Shown: positions 47,801 to 58,705 of the stretch, piece after piece
How positions within the stretch are numbered: position 1 is the stretch's first letter
How the letters are laid out: every line of letters begins with the position of its first letter
Assembly (NCBI GenBank): GCA_964020155.1
Contig: OZ026553.1
Span: 2,525,979 to 2,589,978, forward strand
DNA length: 64,000 nucleotides
Source of the DNA: Chondrilla cf. caribensis
Taxonomy: Eukaryota; Porifera; Demospongiae; Chondrillida; Chondrillidae
Reading direction: 5' to 3'
Made by a program: the position numbers and the translations under genes
The notes under the pieces: generated by a model
Told to the model about the DNA's origin: nothing
The model's input: the letters and a program-made list of their open reading frames with translations, nothing else
Databases searched by the model: none

Positions 47801-50800
47801 GTGATGATTGTTATGGACAAATTTATTCTCATGTATCCAGTTATTGGAGATCTTATAATGAAGTTACCAGATGAGCCACACCATCTACCAGCATTGCAAC
47901 CCCCATCAGAACCCAATTTCGTTGAGGACCCCTCTGCTGAACATATTCAAGACATCATTACACAACTACTAGAGCTCAGTATTGCAAGTGGTGGGACTGA
48001 TGTACAAGAGAAATTGAGAGGTTTGTATCATGTTCACTGCATCATTCCATCATTGTACTGGACCAGGTATACCGAGTCACTGCATTGTGCTGTGTGTTCT
48101 GAAGTGTTGATGTGCTTATACTTAAACTTATTTGCCTGTCACATTTCCATCTTGAAACGGAGTCAGACTGTAAATTACGACAAATGTCCAATGGCATGTA
48201 CAAATTTACTTAGCACAGTACACCCTGGATAACCAATGTTTGCTCAACTACTGTACTGGATAAAAGTAATGTATTCTGCTTGGCATGCACAAACATGCAC
48301 TCGTTTTACTACCTTGGGTACCGTGTGTTAGTTATTTTGTAAAATGGTGTCATATAAGCAAACATGCTACCTGTAGCTTCACCTGCTTTGCAATGCTAGT
48401 TGAAGACAGTGTCTTGTCGCTGGAATAATTGCTGGTTAGTATCAAGCTGGGAACTTGCTGCTCAATTAAGAACAATACTTCTTAGAAGGGATTGATGCAA
48501 GTAATAAGACTATTGCACGATGGGTAGTTCACTAAAATTCTGGAGGCAGTCTTCAAGATGGGAAGAGGAAGGGCAGGCCCACTAGCTTTTATGGGAGAAT
48601 ATCCTCTTAATTTGACTACATCATGAAGTTCAGGGTTTGCAATCTTCTTCACATTCGTAGTCTGTCTTGTTCCTACTTAAGTATGGGTACTCCACTCAAT
48701 GACAATAATGTTCATTCTCCTATTTTCTTCCATCATTTCACTCACATCCAACAAGGTTATATAGCAATGATTAAACAATGCCTTGGCTACTTTTGATATT
48801 GTGCATTACATCATTGGGAACATGTTAAATAGCTTCGTGTACATGGATGGTTATGCGTAAACCCACAGGCAGCAGTGGTATTATTGTGGCCAGTACTGTA
48901 CCAAGTCATTCTGAGATTGTCTGGAACAATTACTATGTACTATGGTGGAATGATACATTACCAACTCACCCTGGCTACAATAATGCATTATTCAAATCCC
49001 TCAGATTATGAATAGTATATATATTATTGGTAGTTTATTATGTAGTGCTTACCAGCACCATTTTAATGACATTCGATCATGGGCACAGAGCTATGTGAGG
49101 TACACAAATGGCAATAAAGTATAGTTGCTTATCTTATGGACATGATGTCAATCATATTAACCTGATATTTGTGATTCAGTCTTATCACCTCTGTTTTACA
49201 TGTAGTACTGATCCTGTGCTACTGGGAGGATTGGATATCCGAAGATGAGTGTAAAAGAGTGTATTCATTGGTTGATTGGAAAAAGGAGATAGGGAAATTG
49301 AAGAAATCACCTGATGTTAAGAGAGCCATTGCAGATTTGTTGGATGAGGAGTGGGACCAGTACATCAGAAGACTACAAGCTAAGGTAATACTACTATTGA
49401 ACCATGTTTTGTTTGCCTACTCAATTCACTGTGTGAGCAAGTGCATTGCATGCAATTGTAGAAATGTCTATCTATGATGTACGGGAATACTAAGGGTTGC
49501 AGGGAGATATTGTCACAGTTACCAACATTCCCCACCAGTGTCTGATCTAATGTTGTTTGTACATCCTATGTGTGTGCAGTATGTAGATAGTAATACATAG
49601 CATGATCTGTGAATAGCTATCCCCAAGCCTGCTTGAAGTGTGACTAACCCTGTCAGTGAGTGGTTTCAATAAAAATTTACTGCCAACCAGCCATTAAAAG
49701 AGTTATCCATCATAATAGCTACAGGTATGTGTACAATAGCAGTGGGTTGTCTCCTTCACCTTCAGGTTGTACTTGAATTGATGTGTGTATTGTTATAACC
49801 TGGCCTGTTTGCCATGTCCCCTGACCCCTAATATACCACAGACTAACACTTGTGAAATATTCAGGAAGCAATCTTAGATATGTGATTCTAGTATGCCAGA
49901 CATGTTCTTATAATGTATGTGTGTATAGTCACATATATTTTGTAGTCAACAATAACAACCTTTCTCTTAATGTCCTGTTAGTAGAAATCAACCAATGTAG
50001 AATTTGCTATATGTGTTGTACAGAAAACCTATTTCACAACACCCCTCACTTCTCATAGCATCCTAACAAAGTATGTTAGTTGACATGTACTTTCCTATTA
50101 CTCCTATAAAGAGACCATGAACTAACCCTCAGTATATAGCCCATGCACATGCACAGTACATCCTACCAACTTGCTATAGTAGACAGTTATACTGTTAGTA
50201 GTACATACACATCACAAGTAATATTCATGTGAGTGTCTGTCCTACAAGTTAATTCCTTAGAAATATCTCCCCTGTGTGGCTACACCCTGGTGAGCAGACA
50301 TAAGAGAATGGGATTTGTCATTTCTCATTGTATCCTGTATATTCTTGGTTCCTTTCAATGCATGTATGTACACGAATGTGCACATGTGTACTATTTCACA
50401 CTTTAAGGTAGACTGTGGCCAAAGTTTCCATGTATCTGCATATTGATCACTGCCTGGGCTGTGTCTTGATTCACTCCAAATGCCTCCCAAATGATGTAGG
50501 TCATGGTAATATTGCATATGATAGTACATTGCATGTACAAATGCACAATATTATGTACAAGTGTAAAATTGTAATTAACTCGGTTTTGAATTCATATGAG
50601 TTATTTAATTGTGTACATTTTATATTATTGTAGAAACCGGAACGTCTTCTACAAGAGGAGACCTTTCAAGCCAAGCTTATAGAAGGTGTGTAATTTGTGA
50701 TGGTTACACTACCTCCAGGTGACATGGAGTGTGCAGCATAAGTATAAAATGTTTGCCTAATTGTTTATTGTTGTGGACCCTCAATATGGTGGTTACTTAT

Positions 50801-53800
50801 GAACATGTAACTTCTGGTGCTAAACACAACCTCTAATACCTACTATGGTACAGTCCATAAATAACTGGAAATCCTATCCCTGATCCACTACCAATACTAC
50901 ATGCGTACTCGATCATCTGTTTCCAAATAATACATACATTTTTGTCGAGAAATGCGTGTATGCATATCATACGTTCATCCATCCACGTTTGAATGGAGTC
51001 ATATTGAGGAGGTTGTACATTTGTTTGACAAACTTATTGTGAAGTACGTATGCATACACAAGTTGTATGTGTAGTGACCTATAGCTAGTAGTGACTTAAG
51101 TGTTATATCTATTTCTGTAATTGATTAGTGTGACAAATGTCATTTGGTTCATCCTGTTATGTCTGTCACTGGTTATATAGATTGTATGATTATGCCTTTA
51201 ATAATGGGATATACTAGATCAGAGAGTTGTTCGTAGTACGCTAGATTGTTCGAGTTTTCTTTGTGGATCGATACCACAGTATGTTCGTTCATGCGTTTCA
51301 TTTTGAAAAGGAATGTTTCATTTTGAAAAGGAATGTACAAATCCATAGCTAGGTAAATACATAGCTGGAGATTAAGAGCACACAGGAGTAATTGTTCATT
51401 CAATTTACATGAAGCAGAGGATATTTTATGATCAAAGGAAAGGGAGTAGTTTTGTTGAAATAGTATATCTTTTGAGTGAAGAAGGTTTGTAAGTATCTAA
51501 ATCCCAGATTTTCTACACATTTAGGAACTGTTCTTTATTCTAACTTCGTTAGCTATCTTCATTACTACTCCTAGTCTACTCGGTTTTTAGTGGGGCTGTG
51601 TGGTCTCGCCGGTGTGAGACTGCAGTTAGCAGTACCACCGGTGTAGTATGAAAGGAGAATTGTGGAGGCTGGTTTCTGTGGTGGCTTCATGGCTAGGTGG
51701 TTTATGGCGGCTTAAGTCAGACACCCTGGGTTCGAGTCCTGCAGTTGCCGGTTTTTCGCTTTTCTCCTTTCTCCCAGCAGGCTGAATTCCACTTAGCATT
51801 CGTACATTTAATAACTATTGTGCAACAGGGTTCATCACCTGAAAGTCTGATTCTGGATAAGGTTACCCCAAAGATATTGAAATTAGTTGATGGAACAAAT
51901 GGCAGGAATACAGTGCCACCCACTTAATAGGCCACAATTCGTTTTGGAAAATGATGGCAAAGAAACCTCGCAGTTGAGTCTCTCTGAAAACTGCTTCGTC
52001 TTCTTGATAAGTATCACATCAGTAATGGACGTTGGAAACCACATCGCAGGTTCTTCTTCTATAAATATTGACTTCCTTGCTCATTTGGCCTTCAGCTGGT
52101 AACATTCCATACAAGTCGGGTTCAGATTTTCTCTCTAGAATATTGCGGACTGTTCTTCAATCGATTCCAGGGATCTTGAGCACACACTTGCGTGAAAAAT
52201 GCCCTGCGATTGCATCCCTGCTATACTTCAGATTGGCTTCTTTAAGTGTACAAATTTCTTGCTCTCAGGCTACAAACAAACTGTTCTGTGCTCACTTGCC
52301 ATCTTCCCTTGAAACTGAATATCACTGGAAAGCTTTGGCCTAATAAGTGTTACCTAACGCATACTGAAAGTACTAATGGAACAAAAAAAAAACATGGCAG
52401 ATAGCGGATTTGGCGGTTGGCACAATACACGTATACTTTCCCCATACTGATGAATTCGTGCCAGTAAATTGTGGCATAATAAACGGTTTGGCCTATTAAC
52501 TGCTGGTATATGAAGCGGGTGACACTGTACACTTCTGTTACCCCTGTAGTACAGCTGGTCCTAGAAATAATAATGGAATGATATCGCTAAGTACAGTGGA
52601 ACCTGTCTAATGCGGTCACCTATGGAATCTAATTTCTTTCAATGGATTAGACAGGTGGCTGCATTAGAAAGGTGCTCATTAATATTCATTGTCATCATAA
52701 GTATATCAATAATACAGTATTATAATGATCATAGTGGGTAAATTCAACTGTTACAGCTATATGAAGTATCAGAAATGGTACTGTTTTAGTGAAACCTAAC
52801 AATAAAGGAATGCAGTGACCTTTACTGAGTGCTATAATAATCAGCCAAGAGAGTAGTTTGTAGATTCAGTTGACGGTTGTGGAGGTTATGCGCCAAGCAA
52901 GATGGCTACTTTGAATTTGTCTTTGTTCAGCTACGTCAGAGGATATCACAATTGCCTAAATATTTGGTCGCCACAGGTTGGAGAAATTTTGGAGGTTATT
53001 GCAGACCCCACTAATACTCACAACTTGATGGCTGTTGCAGTGATGAAGGATGAGGAAGTGGGGGGACATTCGCTGAAATCGATTTCCAGCCATAATCTAG
53101 CCATCCCATTGCATAACTGGATAACCATCTCGTTGTATCTGGGATTTCCTGTTTAGTGAGAATTTTGTGTTTCTGCTGGTTTCACAGAATTAGAAATGTG
53201 ACATTGGCTATCACATATTGTACTATATAAATAATTTCTGTGCAGAACCAGATTACCCTCCATCACACAATCTGATATTCATCCTGTTATGACTACTTAC
53301 TATTCAAATTGCAGTATTCATTCAAATTACTTCATTAATTGTATGGGATTTCCATCATGAAATGTATTTTATACAGCTGGAAATACTGTAAAGTTGCTTT
53401 ACTGCAACTCCAGTATACATAATATATGGCACAATGCAAGAATGTAACGCTAACCGATAATTGTCAACTGAAAACTGTTGAAAATTCACGATTTCCCGCA
53501 AATAAGTGTGATTAGCAGATATCTGTTAACAGTTATCACTTATGCAGTAACACTTATCTATTACTGAAAATGCTAATCGAAATTATTGCTTCCTTTTTGT
53601 AGTGTAGCGTAGAATATGGGAATAATGTTGTAATTTGATTGTGTTTAGGAATCAACTAAATATCTACTTAAATATATGCTCATATCCCACCCCGTGTAGC
53701 TGCCAGTGACCTAGGTGGTTCAGTAGAAGTTGAGATTATAAAATGTGTCACACTTGGACCACCTGAAGCTGGGAAGTCACAACTCAAGAAAGCTCTGTCC

Positions 53801-56410
53801 GGTGAGTTTGAAGCCAGTTCTGAAAGCACTCCAGTTTCAACTGCCGCAGAGGTAGTCTTGGAGTGCTTCATGGAAGGAGAACTGACATGGAACAAGCTTG
53901 ACAGGGAACAACTCCAATCCGCACTGCACACGACTATCGCAGAGGAGAAATATGAACCCCACCCGATTCAATTGCACACACCTCACAAGTGGACTGAAGA
54001 GGCAACCCTGATCTCCATGAGTTCCCATGATGATACGGCAGGCCTTGCATTGCAGGACAAGAAGGAGGTCACAGAACCAAAGGTACCTTCCACTCCACCT
54101 GTACCATCAGTACCAATGGAAGAAGACAGTCGTATTCGTCTTGCGTTCTACAAGGTGAGAGAAAGAGTTCGTCGAAACCTCTCTCTTGCAACCGGTCATG
54201 AGCACCTAAACAACGTTCGCCTTATACACGTCATCGACAGCGGTGGTCAGCCAGCTTTCTTTGATCTACATCCAATGCTCGCCACTTCCCGAAGCCTTTA
54301 TTTCCTCCTTTACAATTCTCGTGAGGGCCTCCTCGCCTACCCAGAAATGACATATCGTAAGCCCTCTCTTTCCCCCACTAAAAGCATACCAAATACTACC
54401 CAGACCAATCTGGATTTGATCAAGCGCTCGTTTCACACCCTTCAGCACTGCAAGGAGAAGTTCCTGAGAATGGAAGAGAAACTGAAGAATCGACTGAGTG
54501 ATGGCATCACTTTCGGATCAGATGATGTCCTTCCTATTATCGTCGTTGGATCAAGGAAGAGTGCGCAGTCTCAAGATGAGAAGGAGGCTTCAGAATTACT
54601 AAGATCCAACTGTTGCCATATGTCAACCTGGAGGCACACTCGACGACAAGTGGTGATGGTAGAAAGCCTCGATCCTTCCTGCACTGGTGTCAAGGAGTTG
54701 CGTCAAGCTGTATCTAAGGCCGAATCCAAGTTCAAGATCAGTTTGCCACTCTTGTGGCTCCAGTGCCAGTTGACCTTCTGGTCGACTGATGATCCCGCCC
54801 TCTCTGTGATGACGTACCAGGATCTCAAGACCCTGTGTACTGAGGACAAGCTTGTGTCATCGGACAAGGAGTTTTTTGCCATGCTAAGCACCTTTCATAT
54901 GCTTGGCATATTCAGCTGCCCCACCATTGACCACATCACTGTGGATCCAGACGGTGGAGACAGTCTACACCAGTCTCCTGTCTTCACCAAGCCAGATGTC
55001 CTTTATCAGCAAGTCTCACGTATCCTCGAAGTCCCATTTCGTGATTTGGACAATCCTGATCAGAATCTGACATTTGGCCAAGTGGATTCTTTGGAGAAGC
55101 TTCAAAGAAGTGGAGAGCTCACTGCTGAGTCCCTCTCCATATTGGGAGTCCCAGACACACTGGGATCTTTTCCAAGATTTCAATCGTTCTTGCTCAAATG
55201 CCTAGTGAGGTGGGGATTGGCAGCTGAAGTATCACAAGACCCACTTCAGTTATTCATTCCTTCCATCCTGCCTCCACGCAAAGACCATGATCCCATCACA
55301 AACCAGAGCCCCATACCATCACTGGCACTCACTATTGCCGCCACTGAAGACCCTAGGGATTATTATGTTCCCCAGGGCATCTTCCCCCACTTTGTAGTGA
55401 GTGTCATGAAGCGTCGTAGTGATGGGTATGGTCTTGATGTAGGGATAGGAAATGCCACTCCTCGCTGTCGAGATGTTATTTCATTCACAAAGGATGTCTG
55501 TACACGCACCAAATGGTCCTACAACATGCAAGCTGTAGACCGTATCGACCACATTTCAGTCCATATTGCTCCAGATATGGGGTGGGGATTGTGGACAACA
55601 CGAGACTGCCATGTCATCATTGAGGACCTCAAGCATTCCATGGAAGAGGCCTACTCCAACCTCTACCAGAAGAGTCAGCTCTGCTCAGTGATTATCTGCT
55701 GTCAATGCACCCTCTGCCCTCTTTCCAAGACGAAAGACCACCTTGCTCGTTTAGATCCCACACATGCCACCATTCGCTGCTTGTCTCGTGAGTGTGAGAA
55801 ACGTCATGCCAAGAGGTGTGATACTGAAATGGAAGCTATTCTGAAAGGATCCATATTACGTGAGTCATGATTATCATTGGTGTGTGTTTGTGTGTTTGTT
55901 TTAATTTTAATATTTATATTTTAATTTATGATACTGCAGCACCCATGTCAACTGGCGACATACCACAGCCACCCAGTACCTCTGCAAGGGATACCTCCCC
56001 CTCTCAACACCCTCAGAGTCTGGAGTTCTACAGTGAGTACTAGTGAGATACAGTCAGTGTCTGTTGGTCAGAGCATACAGCAATAATATTACATTTCTGA
56101 TTCCATCATCACAGGTCTGACTCCATCAGATGTCGGTCTGAGCAAGATTTTATCAGACCAACCAGTCTGGCAATTCATGGCAATTGGTTTGGGGGTTCCT
56201 GTCAACCATGTTCAGGCTTACGAGTCAAAACCACTTGGTGGTCTACTAGCCCTGCAATACTGGAGGGACGGTAGATCAGGACAGTCCTTCCCTCCAACCT
56301 GGAGGTTTCTATTGAAGAATGTGGCAGATACATTCGGGAAGAATGTCGCTGAAGATTTGGAGAAGAAAGCCTCCAAAGAGCCGACATGGAGTACTGGACA
56401 GAATAAATGA
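36643..56410 (+). CDS. Roco (Roc-COR) GTPase with N-terminal helical modules and C-terminal Death-like domain
   Basis: Proposed exons: 36643-36834, 38321-38503, 47499-47564, 47639-47743, 47802-48020, 49206-49384, 50634-50685, 53700-55859, 55940-56032 and 56115-56410. All have AG/GT borders, and phases agree throughout (1-1 except 49206 ending in phase 0 and 50634 starting in 0). The first two exons encode related modules (VLAELQESGLISPKECEDI and VLEEVQTANLLSEEECKAI); 49206 encodes a third (VLILCYWEDW...ISEDECKRV). These helical, CARD-like-looking units precede the GTPase. About 1,180 residues in total. No start exon was recognised, so the 5' end is open. The 9-kb intron before 47499 means the first two exons might belong to a separate tandem gene; phase identity argues for one gene or a duplication history. 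The role is probably intracellular death-fold signalling or innate sensing (inference). Confidence 0.65.
39706..40603. mobile_element. pogo/Tigger-type element, TA-flanked
   Basis: It starts TA|CAGTAGAACCTGTATAATG and ends AACAGGTTCCACTG|TA. The terminal repeats share CAG(T)NGAACCTGT and internal GCGGACAC/GTGTCCGC words. No transposase frame survives. It lies in a large intron of the Roco gene. Confidence 0.85.
41513..41699 (-). CDS. ORC6-like exon (tentative)
   Basis: On the minus strand, GACCACAG|GTAGG opens an exon encoding VGHYDRMFAITGLTVSKH, TYQSVLQCLLAAVANSTL and STLAWLQQIGTYLDIV. The pattern DR..(5)..GL....TYQS.L...LL resembles the TFIIB-like domain of origin recognition complex subunit 6 (LDRAYLIKLSGL.KETYQSCL). 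The identification is from memory and unconfirmed. It lies antisense in a Roco-gene intron. A related copy lies at 58,429-58,560. No other ORC6 exons were found nearby, so it may be a dispersed exon copy. Confidence 0.35.
41752..41825. repeat. (GT)n microsatellite
   Basis: About 70 bp of TG repeats directly beside the ORC6-like segment; the partner segment at 58.4-58.56 kb is also followed by a GT tract. Confidence 0.95.
42454..42551. repeat. Nested inverted repeat
   Basis: Outer perfect 17-bp arms ATTTGTATCATGTCTAC (42454-42470) and its complement (42535-42551), plus a second inner pair TTGGGGTGTA/TACACCCCAA. A further small inverted pair (AGATACTCTAACA.../...GTTAGAGTATCT) sits at 42,605-42,650. 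Probably small foldback elements. Confidence 0.8.
43151..43358. mobile_element. MITE with about 46-bp inverted ends
   Basis: Left GATTAATCACAGGGAGTAAT... and right ...ATTACTTCTGGTGATTAATC are imperfect inverted copies over about 46 bp, with AACAGGAAGC/GTTTCCTGTT inside. ATCAATTAATCGATTAATC words flank it on both sides. Confidence 0.75.
43555..43720. other. Short GC-rich block
   Basis: A GC-rich island containing GGCGCCGGGCCCTGCCCCCC and GGGGGCATGGCCCTGC, followed by an A-rich run (43,720-43,775), in otherwise AT-rich DNA. This looks like a retroposed or SINE-like piece with an A-rich tail; there is no frame. Confidence 0.35.
43980..44056. mobile_element. Terminal fragment of the large foldback family
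   Basis: TCGGACACTGCCTATATTC, GGCTATTTCACC and CGGACTCCCAATAAACTT match the left arm of the foldback at 22,930-23,000 with modest divergence. Only the terminus is present. Confidence 0.75.
44085..44290. repeat. About 48-bp tandem repeat, four units
   Basis: Units follow the pattern GGCTCTTGGGCTCGGCAAGT, TTCCT...GTTC, and AAATATTCTGA, and are diverged from each other. Non-coding. Confidence 0.8.
45801..46382. mobile_element. pogo/Tigger-type MITE, TA-flanked
   Basis: It starts TA|CAGTGGACCCTCATTTATCC and ends GGATAAGTGAGGGTCTACTG|TA. The termini are imperfect inverted repeats over about 20 bp, with TATCCGG words inside. There is no transposase. It lies in an intron of the Roco gene. Confidence 0.87.
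48480..48590 (+). pseudogene. Tc1/mariner-like HTH relict (tentative)
   Basis: One frame reads ASNKTIARWVVH, a stop, then NSGGSLQDGKRKGRPT. This resembles the linker between the paired HTH units of Tc1/IS630 transposases (TvrrW....GslkdrkrsGRP). No catalytic part was found. Confidence 0.35.
49400..50620. other. Intron, no gene seen
   Basis: Intronic sequence between Roco-gene exons at 49384 and 50634, with ordinary AT-rich composition and no clear element ends. Confidence 0.5.
51668..51742 (+). repeat. tRNA-Leu-like SINE head or pseudo-tRNA
   Basis: GGCTAGGTGGTTTATGGC looks like a D-arm/A box. CTTAAGTC sits where an anticodon loop (TAA, Leu) would be, and GGGTTCGAGTCC is a B box. The first and last seven bases pair only through several G-U wobbles, so this is more likely a SINE head than a working tRNA. 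Confidence 0.45.
51911..52527 (-). mobile_element. Tigger-type element, TA-flanked, with transposase relict
   Basis: The ends TA|CAGTGCCACCCACTTAATAG and GAAGCGGGTGACACTG|TA are inverted relatives. On the minus strand a degraded CENP-B-type HTH can be read in pieces (RDAIAGHFSRK; TVRNILERKSE). Stops and shifts abound. It is intronic in the Roco gene. Confidence 0.78.
52594..53156 (+). pseudogene. Pogo-type terminus followed by a HIRAN-like ORF
   Basis: A pogo-type left end TA|CAGTGGAACCTGTCTAATG begins at 52,594. At 52,902 an ATG (AAGATGG) opens 84 codons: SYVRGYHNCLNIWSPQVGEI, LEVIADPTNTHNLMAVAVMK and VGGHSLKSISS. The pattern (VGE.L.....P.N.HD..AVAV....VGH....IS) matches HIRAN domains that are common in mobile elements of sponges and cnidarians. 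The expected right end of the element was not found. The normal Asp of the N.HD box is replaced, suggesting decay. Confidence 0.55.
53700..55859 (+). CDS. Roc-COR core exon
   Basis: This single 2,160-nt exon encodes the GTPase and COR parts. Walker A is GPPEAGKS (53,756-53,779). The DxxG switch is DSGGQ (54,236-54,250), with FFDLHP after it. The base-specificity NKxD box is not canonical (VVGSRKSAQ). COR-type segments follow: SLPLLWLQCQLTFW, FFAMLSTFHMLGIFSCP, FLLKCLVRWGLAAEV, PQGIFPHFVVSVMKRR and a Cys/His-rich end (CCQCTLCPLSKTKDH). Roc-COR proteins work as nucleotide-regulated dimers. A proline-rich insert sits between Walker A and the switch. The missing NKxD could mean altered nucleotide selectivity. 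Confidence 0.85.
55940..56410 (+). CDS. C-terminal linker and Death-like domain exons of the Roco gene
   Basis: The first exon (55940-56032) is a Pro/Ser/Thr linker. The last (56115-56410) encodes SDQPVWQFMAIGLGVPVNHV, then YWRDGRSGQSFPPTWRFLLK, ADTFGKNVAEDLEKKA and a stop. The spacing of W, IGLG, the Leu-rich helix, PPTW and the final VAEDL fits Death domains of sponge and cnidarian signalling proteins. Both introns are short (80 and 82 bp). An AATAAA overlaps the stop codon region, and another lies at about 56,810. Confidence 0.8.
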
Positions 56411-56419
56411 CACTGTTTG

Positions 56420-57270
56420 TCACCTCTCCTGTGATGACAATGTACTGTTGTCATGGTCACCTTATTCCATACATCCTGTATGTACATGAGATTGTATTAT
56501 TGTAGTCATGTCACATGTAGTGTTGGGTTAGTATTACTGGTTTGGTAGTAGTATAATTACTGTGTATCATCATTGTTATTGCTATTATTATAAATATCAT
56601 TATCATTTTTGTTATTATAGTATTATTATGTACATTATGTAGTATTAGTAGTACTGTTCATTTTTCTCTGTTATACTAATTGAAGTATGTATTATCATGA
56701 TTAGTGGGAATGAGCAGTTTGCACAATTATTAAAATAATAATAATTATTATTATTATCTTATCTTAGTTGTTGTAATAATAATATAATAATAATATTGTA
56801 TTACATATTATAATAAAATTGAAATTACTATATATATATATAGATAGATATGTATAATAATAATGTTATCCATTATATGAATATTATATATATTATTCAT
56901 GATTATATGCATATGTGTACAGCGACAGAGAATTCGAAGTTAAATAATTATATAATATTTTACAATATTATACTTGCATATATTATACTATATATATATG
57001 ACATTGTATGTATAATAATATTATGCACAAAATATCATCTTCGGAATAATTATTCTTTATGAGTATGTAACATTTGTTTCCTTTTTAGCTGGGCCTTACT
57101 ACTTAACAATGGTTTAAGAAACACAATATAGCTATCACAGTGTACTTGTACTGTTATCACACAGTCTTGAAATTTGTGAATATTATAATAACATTATTAT
57201 ATACACACAATATACCAATATTATGCAATTATTCACTATTATTAGTTGAACACTACAATAATTATTTAAA
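56420..57270. other. AT-rich intergenic region between convergent genes
   Basis: Very AT-rich with (ATT)n/(TAA)n and TATATA stretches. It separates the plus-strand Roco gene end (56410) from the minus-strand NCAPH2 stop (57,271). AATAAA/ATAAA words suitable for polyadenylation occur on both strands. Confidence 0.6.
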
Positions 57271-57439
57271 TCAGTCATCTAGGTAATCATCATTGTCAGG
57301 TGTAAACACAGAAGGAGCTCTGAACTCCAAAATATCTTCAAAAATAAGTTTCTTTGAAATCAACTGCAAAGAGAGTGTATCCTCTCCCTCATCTTCTCCA
57401 CCAGCAGCATCAATCTTAATATTGTAGTTGTTAGCCTGT

Positions 57440-58165
57440 GAGAGATGGTAGTAAGAGTGTGTACATGAGAGATGGTAGTAGGAGTGTGTACGTGAGAGAT
57501 GGTAGTAGGAGTGTGTACATGAGAGATGGTAGTAGGAGTGTGTACATGAGAGATGGTAGTAGGAGTGTGTACATGAGAGATGGTAGTAGGAATGTGTACA
57601 TGAGAGATGGTAGTAGGAGTGATGGTAGTAGGAGTGTGTACATGAGAGATGGTAGTAGGAGTGTGTACATGAGAGATGGTAGTAGGAGTGTATACATAAG
57701 AGATAGTGATAGGAGTGTGTACATGAGATGGTAGTAGGAATGTGTACATGAGAGATGGTAGTAGGAGTGTGTACATGAGAGATGGTAGTAGGAGTGTGTA
57801 CATGAGAGATGGTAGTAGGAGTGTGTACATGAGAGATGGTAGTAGGAGTGTGTACATGAGAGATGGTAGTAGGAGTGTGTACATGAGAGATGGTAGTAGG
57901 AGTGTGTACATGAGAGATGGTAGTAGGAGTGTGTACACGAGAGATGGTAGTAAAAATGTGTACATGAGAGATGGTAGTAGGAGTGTGTACATGAGAGATG
58001 GTAGTAGGAGTGTGTACATGAGAGATGGTAGTAGGAGTGTGTACATGAGAGTTGGTAGTAGGAGTGTGTACATGAGAGTTGGTAGTAGGAGTGTGTACAT
58101 GAGAGATGGTAGTAGGAGCGTGTACATGAGAGATGGTAGTAGGAGTGTGTACCTGATGTACTCGC
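57440..58165. repeat. 27-bp minisatellite, about 26 units
   Basis: Near-identical units GGTAGTAGGAGTGTGTACAT + GAGAGAT fill the last intron of the NCAPH2 right copy. A 27-bp unit keeps frames open on both strands (304-codon ORF), which is an artefact. Confidence 0.96.
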
Positions 58166-58428
58166 TCACTCACCAGCTGTAACATGGCTGAAAATGTCCA
58201 ACATATGTCATAACGGTTTTTCCCACAAACAAGATCTCCAAATGGAATCCATTCAGATTCTACAGAAGGAAAATTAGAAGACCACTTGAGAGAGGTACAT
58301 ACACAACATGTACTGTATATACACAGATGTACAGTGATACATGTGTGAATGCTGACTCAGCAATACAGCCCCTAGAAACACCCCAACACAGATACTGCAG
58401 AACAGACTGCTAACTGTAAGGCCTGTTA

Positions 58429-58560
58429 GCCAGGCTAGTGTTGAGAGTATTGAGTTAGCCGTTGCAGCCAGAAGACACTGCAGAACAGACTGATATGTGT
58501 GTTTACTAACTGTGAGACCTGTTATTGTAAACATCCTGTCATAATGTGGTCTCAAGACTC
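58429..58560 (-). pseudogene. Second ORC6-like segment
   Basis: About 130 bp matches 41,580-41,715 and keeps the same frame (TITGLTVSKHTYQSVLQCLL; one or two residue changes). It lacks the GTAGGTC at the exon start and its 3' part is replaced by a second short partial repeat of itself (58,380-58,430). Like the 41.5-kb copy it abuts a GT tract. Confidence 0.4.
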
Positions 58561-58587
58561 TAGAGAACGCACAGTACAATCAAGATA

Positions 58588-58589
58588 CA

Positions 58590-58659
<70 letters not shown>

Positions 58660-58705
58660 GTGTGTGTGTGTGTGTGTGTTTGTGTGTGTATGTGTGTACA
58701 TGCGT
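58588..58705. repeat. (GT)n microsatellite
   Basis: TG repeats at the junction between the ORC6-like segment and the NCAPH2 duplication. Confidence 0.96.

Noticed and set aside
51668..51742. Functional tRNA-Leu gene
   Set aside because: A and B boxes are present, but the acceptor and T stems pair poorly; a SINE head or pseudo-tRNA is more likely.
57271..58185. 304-codon ORF on the minus strand
   Set aside because: Only its two ends are NCAPH2 exons; the middle is the intronic 27-bp minisatellite bounded by a good donor and acceptor.
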